NCBI GenBank assembly: GCA_028274465.1
Contig: CM051455.1
Coordinates: forward strand, 52,458,725-52,522,724
Direction: 5' to 3'
DNA from: Plantago ovata
Lineage: Eukaryota > Streptophyta > Magnoliopsida > Lamiales > Plantaginaceae
Length of the DNA: 64,000 nucleotides
Shown here: one piece after another, positions 33,164 through 44,400 of the stretch
Layout of the letters: every line of letters starts with the position of its first letter
How positions within the stretch are numbered: the first letter of the stretch is position 1
The notes under the pieces: model-generated
What the model was told of the DNA's origin: nothing
The model's database searches: none
The model's input: only the letters and a program-made list of their open reading frames with translations
Program-made: the position numbers and the translations under genes

Positions 33164-34330
33164 ATAGTGGTCACTAATAAATCATTTTTTATTTATATTT
33201 CATAGAAGAAAATTAATAGTTAGACAATTAATTATGCCCAATAGACTAATTCTTAGAAAACAAATTAAAGAGGCAATATACATATGATTATGTGGGCAGA
33301 GAGGGGATTTGATATGAAAAATCAAAAAATAGAGAAGGGGGATAAAGAAGGGAGAAGTGGGAGAGTGGAGAAGAGAAATGAGGAAAATTTAGGGTTTGGG
33401 GATTAACTTGGGATAATTTCAAACCGGTATCTTTTAGTCAATTTTATTCGTATTCTTGTGATGTTGGATTGGATCTCGGGTTAAAGCTTTGGCATTTGAC
33501 CGATATATTTTTGACGAGTCTTGATTATGGATTGGATTAAATTTTAGCTTCGGATCAATTTTGACAGGTTACACGTATATAAAATCAAAAATAGTAAATT
33601 ATATATATCTATTAATGTTGTGAAATATTACATAATTTGGTAATAAAATTAGGGTATTCATATTCCATATAATATAATCCTAATATAATCTCTTAAATAA
33701 ACTTTAAATTTGAACAAAAAACAAATATTGTGAATACCGCCTCTTTTGAACACCTACTAAAATTTAAATAATACTGCCTTTTATTTTTCACTGAATGAGT
33801 TTACTACTAGGTAAATCACCCGCCTCTTTGACGCATAAGGAAGGAAATGAATAGCAACGCAGAAAAACTAGAGAAAACATAGAACAATTTGACCTCACAT
33901 GCCGCAACTAATTCAGATATATAACATATCTACACCATAAAAATCAATTTACTAGTAGCCTAGTTCTTAAACTGTAAGGTGTTTACCTCTTAGCTTCATT
34001 CTCATCTATATTTACTTTAGTAATTATAATTAACTTTCTAAAATTCATTTATAAATAATTATAATAATTAAACAATTAGTTGTAATAAAATCATAAATTC
34101 TCCGAGAAAAAAACTAAATAAATAATCCTAAAAAAAGATGGCTTGTGTATCAATTGATTATTTGGGCATGGATTGATATTTAAGCACCATGCATGCATCA
34201 ATTGATTGTCGTGATAGAAGGATAATCTACATACCGATAGTGCCCTACCATTCAGCTTTTAGTGTAGTTCTTCGAAGACGAGTATTCACGTTATGTTAGT
34301 GGTGAAAGCTCGTAAGTGTATCAATGTAGG
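33164..34330. other. AT-rich intergenic DNA
   Basis: No gene or bounded element recognised. Confidence 0.45.
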
Positions 34331-34332
34331 GT

Positions 34333-34620
34333 GTGGTGCCTATATTGCATTTTTCACTACAGAAGAATGGGAACGACCGACTTGAGAGTAGATTTCGGTG
34401 GTGCAAGAGTTTCCCGATGTCTTTCCTAGCGACATCAAAAGGGTTGCCACCTGAGAGAGAGGTGGAGTTTGAGATAAATCTAATACCAAGGACATCCTCA
34501 ACATTGAAAGCGTTTGCATGCTCCTGCAGAATTGAAAGAATTAAAGGAGCAGATTCAGAATCTCTTGATAAGAATTTTATTCAGCCTAGTTTCTCACCCA
34601 AAAGAGCAACCCAGAAGTAA
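34333..34620 (+). pseudogene. Ty3-gypsy polyprotein fragment
   Basis: Encodes, with a frame change near 34510, FLATSKGLPPEREVEFEINL then APAELKELKEQIQNLL, the conserved segment just before the reverse transcriptase of plant gypsy elements. It is a short fragment without LTRs, directly left of the SUVH inverted repeat. Confidence 0.8.
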
Positions 34621-34740
34621 CCGCGCCGGCCTATTAGTGGACGGGACGTTACATATTTTGTTCTACAATACTTACTCAAATTTTAAAAATCTAATGCGAA
34701 CGGACCAACTTGATTGAAAGTTATGTAAGTCAAAATAACA

Positions 34741-35335
34741 AAATCATGAAATAATGATGTGTGCCTCTCTTACATCGATCCCTTTCATGGTCACTAAACA
34801 ATCAATGTCGAAAAGATAATTGAAGTCAACACTAACACTGGGATCTACTTCATCGAACCTTTTAAGAAGACCAATATATTTGCACACAGGCGCTCCATAT
34901 GGAATGTGATCCAAAGATCTGACACCCCGGCCCAACCCATATTTGGTGTGCGAAATATCTCCAAGCGATCTCAACACTTTCTGAGCGATCCTATTACCAC
35001 ATTCTGGTCCATACATCCACAATGTGGGCCACATTCAAATATGGAATGTTTCACAATATTGTGGCAAATGTGTAAGTTGTAAGTTATCAAACTCATATAA
35101 GATTAAAATGTATAGGTGACAACTGTGTTAGAAAATCACCTTACCTCCCATCATCCTTAGCAACATAAGGGAATTCACCCGCATTTAACTTTTTACATGC
35201 ACAAGTACGTGGTAAATTTGTTGATTCACGTACTTGTGCATGTGCAAAGTTAAATGGGTGACTTCCCTTATGTAGGGAAGTATGGTGGCAGGTAGGAGAT
35301 TTTATAAGACAAATGTCATCTGTACATTTTAACAT
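34741..35335 (-). pseudogene. SUVH4/KYP-type H3K9 methyltransferase fragment, left arm
   Basis: Two exon pieces. 35141-35213 reads TCACKKLNAGEFPYVAKDDGR in the pre-SET domain, followed by a GTAAGG donor. 34741-35034 reads WPTLWMYGPECGNRIAQKVL, then VRSLDHIPYGAPVCKYIGLL and FNYLFDIDCLVTMKGIDVRE, the end of pre-SET and beginning of SET. The catalytic SET core, post-SET and SRA domains are missing. Several conserved Cys are lost (GPECGNR lacks the usual CV). The fragment is intron-containing, so it came from genomic DNA rather than mRNA. Confidence 0.85.
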
Positions 35336-35640
35336 TACATTAGTTTTGATAATTACAACTTACATAATTGCCAGAATATTACGAAACCAAAGGATGTCAT
35401 ATTAGAATGTGGCCCACATATTGTGGATGTGGACCAGAGTGTGGTAGTAGAATCTCTAAAAAAAGGTTGAGGTATCGCTTGGAGATATTTCGCACACCAA
35501 ATATGGGGGGGGGGGGTGTCCGATCTTTGGATCACATTCCATCTGGAGCGCTAGTGTGTGAATATATTGGTCTTCTTAAAAGGTCCGATGAAGTAGATCC
35601 ATTGTTGACAAAAATTATCTTTTCGACATTGATTGTTTAG
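35227..35640 (+). pseudogene. SUVH4/KYP-type H3K9 methyltransferase fragment, right arm
   Basis: Mirror copy of the left-arm fragment. 35401-35640 encodes MWPTYCGCGPECGSRISKKR, then LRYRLEIFRTPNMGGGGVRS, LDHIPSGALVCEYIGLLKRS and DEVDP before losing frame. It is closer to the intact family consensus than the left arm. A run of ten G at 35505-35514 lies inside the coding part. Not a functional enzyme. Confidence 0.85.
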
Positions 35641-35750
35641 AAACCGTGAAATGGATTAATGGAAGAGAGATAAATCATTATTTCATGATTTTGCTAAATT
35701 GACTTGTATAAATTTCAATCAAGTTGCCCCCATTTGCATTAGATTTTTAA

Positions 35751-37671
35751 CTATGTTTTGAAACTTGTTGGATGACCTGGATCAACCCGGGTATCTCGAG
35801 ATTTAGACAGCCTTCCAAGAAGAATCGAGAAAATACCAAAAAAATCTCAAAACCCGGTATTTTGACCGGTATTCCTGGGTCAACCTGAGTTGACCCAAGA
35901 TTTTGCAAATAGGGAAGGAAAAAAACGAAAAAGAGAGGATTTCAATTTGGTGCAGGTCATGAGGGAGCTTCGATTTGCAATGAAGAAGAATAGTCGATCG
36001 AGATGTTGTTGTTGATTGGACATCGGGTGGGCTATTGATAGGAGATCATCGGTATTGATGGAGACCACGGTTTGAAACTTTAGATGTTCAATTGTGGTGG
36101 AAGAGTAATTTTGTGTAGACAAAAGAACGAGTAATAAGAATGGGTTTATGTGAAGAAGAAAAGACTTATGACTTTGATTAGGGTTTTGTTATGTTACTAC
36201 TTCACTAGTACTTGCTTTTTTTGAAAAAAAAGTCTAATATATTAATTAACAATCAATAAAGATGTACGATGATAGAAAAGTGCACAAGAGTGAGTTGTAC
36301 CCCAAAAATTACATAACATCTCCAAAATCCAAACCAAAATTTGAAATTAATAACTAGTTAGTTGATTGATGATGCAAGTCTTCCTTGCGCAATGAAGTTA
36401 GATAATTTTGTTGAGTTGGACTTACCTAAAAGGCTAAAACACCAAATGAAGAAGGAAAACCTACAATATTGTTTTGTAGTCTCTATCTAAAATTAACTTT
36501 GATCTACGGTTTATATAGAAGCTATTTGTTCATGATTTATTCAGAAAGTGCAGAAAAAAACCCAGAGTTTCAAAATAACTGAACAGTCTCAGAAATTTCA
36601 ATTTCAAGATCTGTCCGCAGTCAAACTTAAATTAGCAGATTACCTCCAAAATTTACTAATTGCAGAAAAGTACTTCTAAAGTCCAGAAATAACAAATTAA
36701 CCCCCAACGGATTATAATAGTTCAATTAAGTCCACAAGTCATCACAAATTAAGGTTCAGCCTGACAATTCCATATATTGCAGAAACACCCCAAACAATTC
36801 GAAATTATCAAAACAGTCCCCTTAATCCCAAAATTCAAAATCAGTCCACAGGTAACAGGTTAGTCCAAATGTAACAGGTTAGTCTAAATAGGTCAACACA
36901 GTCCTAATGAGATTCTAATAGTCCAGGTTGGTCCAAGGTCAACAGGTTCCGGTTATGGGTCAAATCGGAACAGAGGCTAAAATCGTCCAGAACACGTTCG
37001 ATTAGGGGGCATATTAATCGAGATCAGGAAAAAAATAAAAAGACGAGAAGAACAAAGGGAAAAAAGTTTACCTCTAAAATGGAGTTACGAGATCAGATCT
37101 GTTATCAACCAACCAAAAGAAACAAACACAACAGAACACGGGATTCAATCCCAGAAAACGAGTCAGAAAAGATGGAAAGAAAAGTAGAATTCGAAAAGAA
37201 GAAGTACAGAGAGGATAGCAAAGAAGAGTAAATAGGGGAAGAGAGAAGAGAGAGCTTTCTGTGTTGATCGGAGAGGCGGGACCGGCGGCACTGGGTGGTG
37301 GCTGGGCGGCAGAGGTGTAGTCCAGATGAGGGAGAAAAAAGGAGGGGAGGCGGCAGTGAGAATGTTTAGAGTGAGGAGATGAATAAAATAAATGAAGCGA
37401 ATGAGGAAAAGGGTTTTTATATGGATCATTTAGGGTTTAAAGTTGGACTAGGCTTTTCATGGGCTTGGATGGGACTCAGTTGAACCTTACGTCCGTGTTC
37501 ACTCTCTGTCATGCACAATTGAGTACTGCTTTATAATTCGACTTGCCTACTATTCTACCTAGTATACTAGCATCTGGTGTTGTTCTGACTTTCGAATGTT
37601 AAAAGCATGAGTGTTGCCAGCATTGTCAAACATCAATCATGTATTATTAATACATATCTTCTACCAATCAG
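35751..37671. other. Intergenic, no gene recognised
   Basis: Includes a GGATCAACCCGGGT word (near 35780) that also occurs in the hAT ends at 52725 and 56575, suggesting an old related terminus at about 35755-35890. The rest is AT-rich; the proline-rich minus frame at 37163-37429 has no recognisable motif. Confidence 0.4.
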
Positions 37672-39053
37672 GCTGCAGGTATTCCTAAGAAGCTTGCCCC
37701 CACTATTGGAATTTCTGTTGATCACAGGCGTCGAAACCGTTCATTGGAGGGTCTGCAGACCAATGTCCAGAGGCTCAAGACTTACAAGGCCAAACTTGTT
37801 GTCTTCCCGAGACATGTCCGTAAATTCAAGGTAGTCATATTATTTTATTGAAACCGTGTGATTATCAGATTTCCAGTCTGTTAAGGGTCTTTTTCTTTCT
37901 TTGAATCATTCAGGCTGGAGATTCTATTGCTGAGGAGCTAGCAACAGCGACACAAGTTGTTGGGGGAGAATTGCATATTTCGTCCCCTAACTAGACGTCC
38001 CACTCGAAACTGGTCCCAAATGATTTCAAAAAATGCAAATTTGATCCCTTTGACGTATAAGACTCTGTATTTATATGTATTTGCATATGTGGCATATGAG
38101 ATGGACGAAAAATAAGTAAAAACAAAAAAGTAATTAAAAATTTAAAAACAATTAAATTTTTTTTTAAGAATATTATACTCCAGCCATGGCCGCCCGACCA
38201 TGGGCGGAGCTGTAAAGCTCCGCCATTGAAGTTCCAAAAGCTCCGATCTGGAGCTTATTAACCCCCATGGCATAGTTGTAAAAGCTCCGCCATGGGAGCT
38301 CCATGATCGCTCCGATCTGGAGCTTTAAAAGCTCCATAATCGGAGCTTTAAGCTTTTTAAAGCTCCGGTTCGGAACTTAAAAAGCTCCACTGGAGCTTTA
38401 CAAGCTCCATGGGCGGAGCTGTAAAGCTCCGCCATTGAAGCTCCAAATCGGAGCTTAAAAAAGCTCCGATCTAGAGCTTATTAACCCCCATGGAAGAGCT
38501 GTAAAAGCTCCGCCATGGTTGCTCCATGATCGGAGTTTTTTTAAGCTCCGAAAAGCTCCGATATGGAGCTTTAAAAGCTCCATGGTCGGAGCTTTGATCT
38601 CCGCCCGCCAAGGCGGAAGAGCTCCGCCCAATTGGACGAAGATCAACTATGTTCTATTTTTTTTTTTTTTTTTTTTTTTTTGCTTTATCTATTTTTACTT
38701 TTTTAATATTATTATCCATGTGGTTATCCATGTCACCAACCTAATTTGTGCTAATTCGTCCTAATTCATCATAATCCATCCTCATTCGTATATTGGAGTG
38801 TGGGGGGACCGTATTTACATTTTTTGAAATCCCTTAGGACCAATTTCGCGTGGGATGTCTAGTTAGGGGACCAAATATGCAATTTTCCCCAAGTTGCTGG
38901 TGATTACTTGCCAATTGTGTGTGTGAAGCCATCCATGGAGCTTGTTATAAGGTCACAGGAGAGGTGAAATCATTTAAGGCATATCAAAAGATGCGCTTGG
39001 AGCGAACCAATGCACGCCATGTTGGTGTTAGAGCTAAGGAAGAGAAGAAGTAG
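37672..39053 (+). pseudogene. Ribosomal protein eL13 (RPL13) copy, 5'-truncated and disrupted
   Basis: Exon 37672-37830 ([20 protein letters not shown] through [11 protein letters not shown]) and exon 37914-39053 with correct GT..AG borders match the middle and C-terminal half of cytosolic eL13. The first exons are absent. In the last exon, AGDSIAEELATATQV is interrupted by the Mutator-like insertion and resumes GDYLPIV. A 2-base insertion near 38946 shifts the frame before [20 protein letters not shown] and the terminal KEEKK stop. The intact splice sites show it derives from a genomic duplication, not a processed transcript. Confidence 0.88.
37963..38890. mobile_element. Mutator-like MITE (9-bp target duplication) with GGAGCT-rich core
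   Basis: Long inverted termini of about 85 bp, starting GGGGAGAATTGCATATTTCG at the left and GGGGAAAATTGCATATTTGG (complement) at the right. Flanking 9-mers AAGTTGTTG (37954-37962) and AAGTTGCTG (38891-38899) differ by one base. The core 38180-38640 is packed with AGCTCC/GGAGCT words and AGCTCCGATCTGGAGCT palindromes, followed by a 22-base T run. No transposase. Confidence 0.85.
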
Positions 39054-40910
39054 AAGCCAGAGGAAGAGAGAATGTTTTGTTTTTGCTAGCTGGTATTGAT
39101 CTCTCGTGTTTCTGCTTGTTATCTTACGCTGATACTGGTAGTAATGAAGATTTGGATTTCAGTGTGTGAATCCGTTGTGATAATTTTTACTGCCTTGGGT
39201 TTTCATACTTTTGAGTTGACAACTGAGTTGATGCACTATCAATTTGTCTTCTTCACTTTGCTTCTTCTCCGTTTTTTCCATCATCTCCAACCATATTCTA
39301 CGCCTCCTCCCATTCGTGTATCTTAAACTCCAAGAAAAGAGAGGGGATTAGGGCCGCAATTCTGGAGTCTTCTCTGAATTTGTTACATCTCAATTTTGAT
39401 GGTGATAGAGAGCTTTGTGTAGTACATCAGTCCACTTAAGTGCAGATCTTTGTGTTGAGGCTTGAAACTGAGAAAAACAATTGAACAAATTGTTAGGTTG
39501 TAGACTTTCGGGTCTGTTTGTTGTTTTTTGAGATACCAAAAAATTCATCAGAGGTGTACGTATGATATTTCTGCCACTTCTGTTTGTGATCCGTAAACGA
39601 GTGTAGATCAGTAAGCCTAGTGCAACGTTTATTGATGGGTAAGGGTATATTGTGATCCGTAAACGAGTGTGGATAAGTAAACCTAGTGCAATCCGTAAAC
39701 GAGTGTGGATCGGAGTTGATGATAAATGTACGTTGGATTTAAAAAAAAAAAAAAAACCTAGTGCAATTCGTAAACGAATTTGTGAATTGGAATTGATGAT
39801 AAATGTACGTTGGATTTAAAAAATAAAAACAAAAAAATGGAGATGAACTCAATAATAATAATAATAGAAATCATGATTTGAATTAGGCCAAATTCAGGGA
39901 GAGAAATGATAGGTTAGATCAGTCCAAATTCAGGGAAAAGTTTGAGGTTTGTAAGATTCTTGAATCATCATTTGTTTTATCACCTACACAAAAATCAATT
40001 CTATTTTTTGTTCTTTCATATCCTCATTATTTCCCTTCCTTGAACATGTATTCTAATCTCCCCTTCAAAGAGCAAATATTCCATTCAACCTATCTTCTAG
40101 TTTTTATCCTTGAAATCGTTTTAATCTATCCAATGATCAAAGTCTGTCTCAAGACACAAAGTCATTTCTCTAGCAAGATAGGAATCATATCTCCAAGATT
40201 GAATCAGATAGCATTACCACAGTACAAGAAACAAAGAATTAATCAGCATTCATAGCTTTAGGACAAAAAATGGCATTGATGTTACAATACTGCCATCCAA
40301 ACAGAATATTTCAGAATAGAAAAAACAAGACATTGGGAAATAAACTTTTTATGTGGTAATCAGATAGCATTACCACATACATCCATGATTTTCAATTATT
40401 TGAATAATCAGAGTATGTCTGTCTCATCATACTTTTTCTGCTCCTAAATACTAGGTAGAATAAAGTTAGACAAGACACAAAGGATCGTGTCCAACTAGAG
40501 ATTCTCATCACGTCAACTTTGTAAGTCACTAGCACAAGCCTGTCTGGAAATTGTAATGTTCATGCATTTTATGTATTTTGTATATGTTATGTTTACCATC
40601 TTCTTTTTCAAGATTTTTAAGATTATTAAATTCTTTCGAACTTGATTTTCAAACCGATTTTGTAATTATAAAATTATATTATCTTTGTTCGTCTATAATC
40701 GTTCTCGGATCTATTGGATTTAGTTTTGTAAATTTTATGAATATTTGATTTATTTCCTTGTTATTTTTATGATTTTTTTTTCAACTAGAGGCTTTAGTTT
40801 AGTCTTTTAATGAATATAGTTGTCAAGTTGAACCAATTGGTTAATGACTTTCTAATAACAATAAATCACCAATTTACGTAAAATGTACTTCTTTTGTCTT
40901 TCTATTATAA
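39054..40910. other. Non-coding, with a tandem duplication at 39590-39820
   Basis: The block CCTAGTGCAATYCGTAAACGA followed by TTGATGATAAATGTACGTTG and an A run is present twice (about 39685-39750 and 39758-39830), and shorter versions of GATCCGTAAACGAGTGT precede it. The remainder shows no gene. Confidence 0.5.
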
Positions 40911-40914
40911 TGTG

Positions 40915-41125
40915 TTGTTTGACATCCTGTGCCTTTGCATGCTAGCGCTCTACTATTGGAGCTACATTTCCATAATAGTTGAAATTTCAACAGCATTATA
41001 TTTTTTCAAGGTTTAATACTGAGATTTATTTATCACAATCATAAATTTCCCTCCATGTGCTAAGCAAGCGCGGAGCAATATACCATCTAAGCTACATCCT
41101 CATGTTAGGACAAAATAGACCCATT
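40915..41125 (-). pseudogene. Two decayed tRNA-Ala-like sequences
   Basis: The minus strand at about 40920-40980 reads AAATGTAGCTCCAATAGTAG, AGCGCTAGCATGC, a shortened tRNA-Ala(AGC) head. The minus strand at about 41050-41108 reads GAGGATGTAGCTTAGATGGT with CTTGCTTAGCA. Neither can fold into a full cloverleaf. A third, weaker match (GGCGCTAAGC) lies at 41183. They may be tRNA pseudogenes or SINE heads. Confidence 0.4.
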
Positions 41126-41436
41126 TGTAATACCACTTGTCACTCGATGCAACTTTGAAACTTGACATTTTTCGAATTATGAGGCGCTAAGCTATGTTGC
41201 TCCAATACTAGCTAGTCCGCCTATTAAAAATATATATTGTTATGTACGTAGGAAAATAAAAAATTTAGTAGGAGAAATATTGCAAGAATGTTCAATAGAT
41301 TATATTGATTAATGATAAATTGAAATGGCCTATATATACACCCAAAGACCTCCTCATCGAACGTTGGAGATCAATCTAATCCAAATGTTAGAAGAAACCT
41401 TCTAGTTACTTTCACGGTCTAGATCCTTAAACTTTA

Positions 41437-41721
41437 TTATTTCCTTACGATCTTGTAATATTCTACGATGTACAAGAACATGTGCTCGAGTTGCCAAAGA
41501 TGAACCTCTTGATCCCAACTGTGCATGAAATCGAGTAGCCCCTTCAACCGAACAAAGTGCTCGGTGTAATATTGAACACGGATTGCGTCAAGATCAGGTT
41601 TTGAATTTGTTTGTAGCCAAGAGCCAGTTACTACTACACAAAAAGAAAGATTTTGAATGTAATTGTAAGCTAACCCTGAGTGTCGTTCTACGATGATTAA
41701 TACTAAGTTGTCATTTAACAA
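41437..41721 (-). other. Open frame of unknown nature
   Basis: 94 codons containing VQYYTEHFVRLKGLLDFMHS and EVHLWQLEHMFLYIVE. The composition is protein-like, but I do not recognise a family. The LINE fragment at 41735-42436 is inserted directly upstream, so this could be a broken exon. Confidence 0.25.
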
Positions 41722-41734
41722 TAACTACAAGTTT

Positions 41735-42436
41735 TTTTTTCGAAATAGCAAACTTGATAGAAATTTAAATATTATCCGTTACAGACCGATAAACTACAAA
41801 TTCGTCCATACTAATAATAACATTCCTTAGCCATTGGGGACAAACATCCCAAATGTACACAAAAGTAAGTTCATCCCTAAATGATGGCTGTCTTCCAAAA
41901 GTGCGGAGCCTTCCTTCATTAGCTAGCCTGTCAGCTACCGCATTTTCTTCTCGGTAAACAAATTGTGTCTGGACTTGCTGCATTCTTCTAATTCTGCTGC
42001 GTACATCCTGGAGTATCAATTCTTGGTTTCTTGTTGGTCGTGTTCCTGTGGTCCTGTTCATATGATATTCCAGTAATTTGGAGTTAGTTTGTATAATAAT
42101 ATTGCACTTGCCAATTTGTTCACATAGTGTAATGCCAAAAAGTAATGCATGGAACTCGGTCGTAGCCGCATCTGTATGGCCAAGATAGGATGCTCCGGCA
42201 ATTAGAAATGTGCTCTCATGGTTTCTAGTAATTGCTCCAGCTCCTGCTTGGCCAGTGGTTGGATCATATGATCCATCTATATTCAGACATACAAATCCGG
42301 CTGGTGGTGCTTTCCATTTACAAGGTACAGACCTTGGGATTTTGATTTTGGCTGGTGGCCGGATTTGCTTATTATCAGATATAGCTTGAAGTAATCTGGT
42401 GTGCATTTGATCACTTGAGTATTCTATTTTTGTACA
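41735..42436 (-). mobile_element. 5'-truncated LINE, RNase H end, with 15-bp target duplication
   Basis: AATAACTACAAGTTT flanks the insert at 41720-41734 and 42437-42451, and a T run (complement of the poly(A) tail) follows the left copy. The frame encodes CKWKAPPAGFVCLNIDGSYD, TTEFHALLFGI, IIIQTNSKL and ENAVADRLANEG, the RVT_3-type RNase H at the C-terminus of plant LINE ORF2. The usual QTDSK catalytic Asp is Asn here (QTNSK). The frame is otherwise open for about 220 codons. Confidence 0.85.
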
Positions 42437-42451
42437 AATAACTACAAGTTT

Positions 42452-44170
42452 GTCGAAATCTATTGTGAGCAACGACTAAAAGACATGAATTTTTTATAGA
42501 ATTAAATTTAAGGATAGAGAATGTTGGTTGTTGAGATATATTGTATGAATCCACTGGAATAAGACCCTGGTCGATATTATACTTGTGTTTTGAAAACAAG
42601 TTGTTTCCCCTCTCAAATATAATAACTATCCTAGTACTTACGTCTTACGTTTTGCAGACAGGTTGTTTCCCTCCCGACTACAATATTTAAGTTTAAGATA
42701 AGGTTGTCAGACTTACAAAAAATTATGGTTCATGCAACTTATTGACTAGAGCTAGGCGGTGTCGATAATGATGGTCACTCGACAAGCATCAACAATCAAT
42801 CAATTAATTCTATGGACATGATAGAGGGCACTCACCATACTTCAACCGAAATCCCACAACTACATCTAATTTCTTCCTAGAATTTTGAACATGGATGCTA
42901 AAATAAACGATAATCAATCCCTTGACTCGAATAAATTCCGTCTGCCTGCCCTCGAATAAATTAGCATGATTCTAGAAGCCGTTATAATTATTTAAAACTT
43001 TACTAATATAATTAAGGAGGGTAAAAAATAGATAATACTAGGATATAAATTTAAAAAGGGACTGATAGCTATTTATCATTATATTATGGAGCTTAAAAAA
43101 TTTTACCCATAGACATAATAATAATAATAAAGAGAGATATTACTGATATGTCAAAATTGAATATCAATTGCAAACTTGAAGTTAAAAAAAAAAAAAAAAA
43201 AAAAGGAAAAATAGAAGTAAGGGTTTTTGCTGGGATTGGGGCTTCTAGTGCTCATATAAGGAGCTCCAGAAGTCAAAAAAAGTGTATGGTGGTGATTTGG
43301 TGGGTTGAAAATGTTGAAAGTCCACCTTTATATAGGAGTAGAATTACCATGTTTCCAATTCCAATTCTGGGATCTCCATGTCTTCTGTAGCGATCGCCTA
43401 CCGCCTTTAAAATAGAGAAAGTTGTAGCCAAACTAGGTGTAATGTGTAGACCTTGCCTTCTTGTCGCTAGCTCAAAATTAGTACCTGGCCAATAAATTTA
43501 CTAGTTTGCAAGTTTTATGAAAGTCGAGCAATGTTATGATGAAATCCATCGAATTGCTCTCAAAATATTATCCTGGCTCGGTAGTCGCTACAATAATCCG
43601 TTATGTTGTTGTTGTTCGGTCTTATCTTATTGGTCAAGCACATGCGGACATAGAACTTGACATCATCTCGCATCCTAAGCCAATAAATATAAATATGTAT
43701 CTTCCACTAACACGATAGGTGAATGACGGGGTGAATAATCTTTTCACGGTTTTTGCAAACTTTTATTGTCTAAATCTATTTCTCAGAAAATCTTGAAAAT
43801 TTGTGTTCAAATATCCGATACTTAATTGTCAGTTCTGATGTTGCTCAAATAACTTTGCAGCTATTTGAAAGTTAGTTATTATATTTCTCATAAAGGCTTC
43901 TCAATTATCTGATACTTATACATTCAGAGTGCGGAAGACTTTTTTACAAGTGCTAGCTTTCAGTTATCTGTGCAATATAATATACATAAATTAAATTGCA
44001 AAGAGTAAATGATACAAGCATTTAGAGTGGTCTCTGAAGGTGGTGTAATCCTTCAACTAATCAACTACCTTTGCCAGAGATTTAAAAGTCTTTTAGATAG
44101 ATAAATGATTTCACCTTACATTAATCCTATATACAACATTAGACACACATTTTAATGTTCGATCCTGAGT
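42452..44170. other. Non-coding, AT-rich
   Basis: A 21-base A run at 43183-43204 and no recognised gene. Short frames at 43148-43718 have no motifs. Confidence 0.4.
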
Positions 44171-44173
44171 TAT

Positions 44174-44400
44174 TCCTTAGCTTTCTCAGCTAAGTACTTC
44201 CTCTACTCAGAGACCTCGAAGCTTCTTCCTTAACTTCCCAGTTAAGTACTTCTTGTACACAACATTCAGGAAGTTGTCTCTTGACACCACTCCGCTAAGT
44301 ACTTCCTCTGCTCGACTTTCCTTGGGTTCTTCCTTAACATCCGCGTTAAGTACTTCCTCTACCCAACAACCTTTGAGCTATTCCTTAGCTTGCAAGACCA
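44174..44400 (+). repeat. Minisatellite with period of about 53 bp
   Basis: Four to five imperfect units, each containing TTCCTTAACTTCCCAGTTAAG or a variant followed by TACTTCCTCTACTC. The palindromic part GTTAAG/CTTAAC resembles small hairpins. It lies in a repeat-like 1.5-kb region without coding capacity. Confidence 0.7.

Larger units (their letters stand above)
34681..35750. repeat. Large imperfect inverted repeat with 15-nt loop, arms of SUVH gene sequence
   Basis: Left arm 34681-35211 and right arm 35227-35750 are inverted copies, roughly 75-85 percent alike by eye, meeting in a perfect 16-bp stem (CATGCACAAGTACGTG at 35196-35211 with its complement at 35227-35242) around the loop 35212-35226. 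Both arms hold exon and intron sequence of a SUVH methyltransferase gene. A transcript from either side would fold into a hairpin of about 500 bp. Confidence 0.9.

Noticed and set aside
44174-44400. CRISPR-like direct repeats
   Set aside because: Units are tandem, diverged and without unique spacers; plant nuclear DNA.
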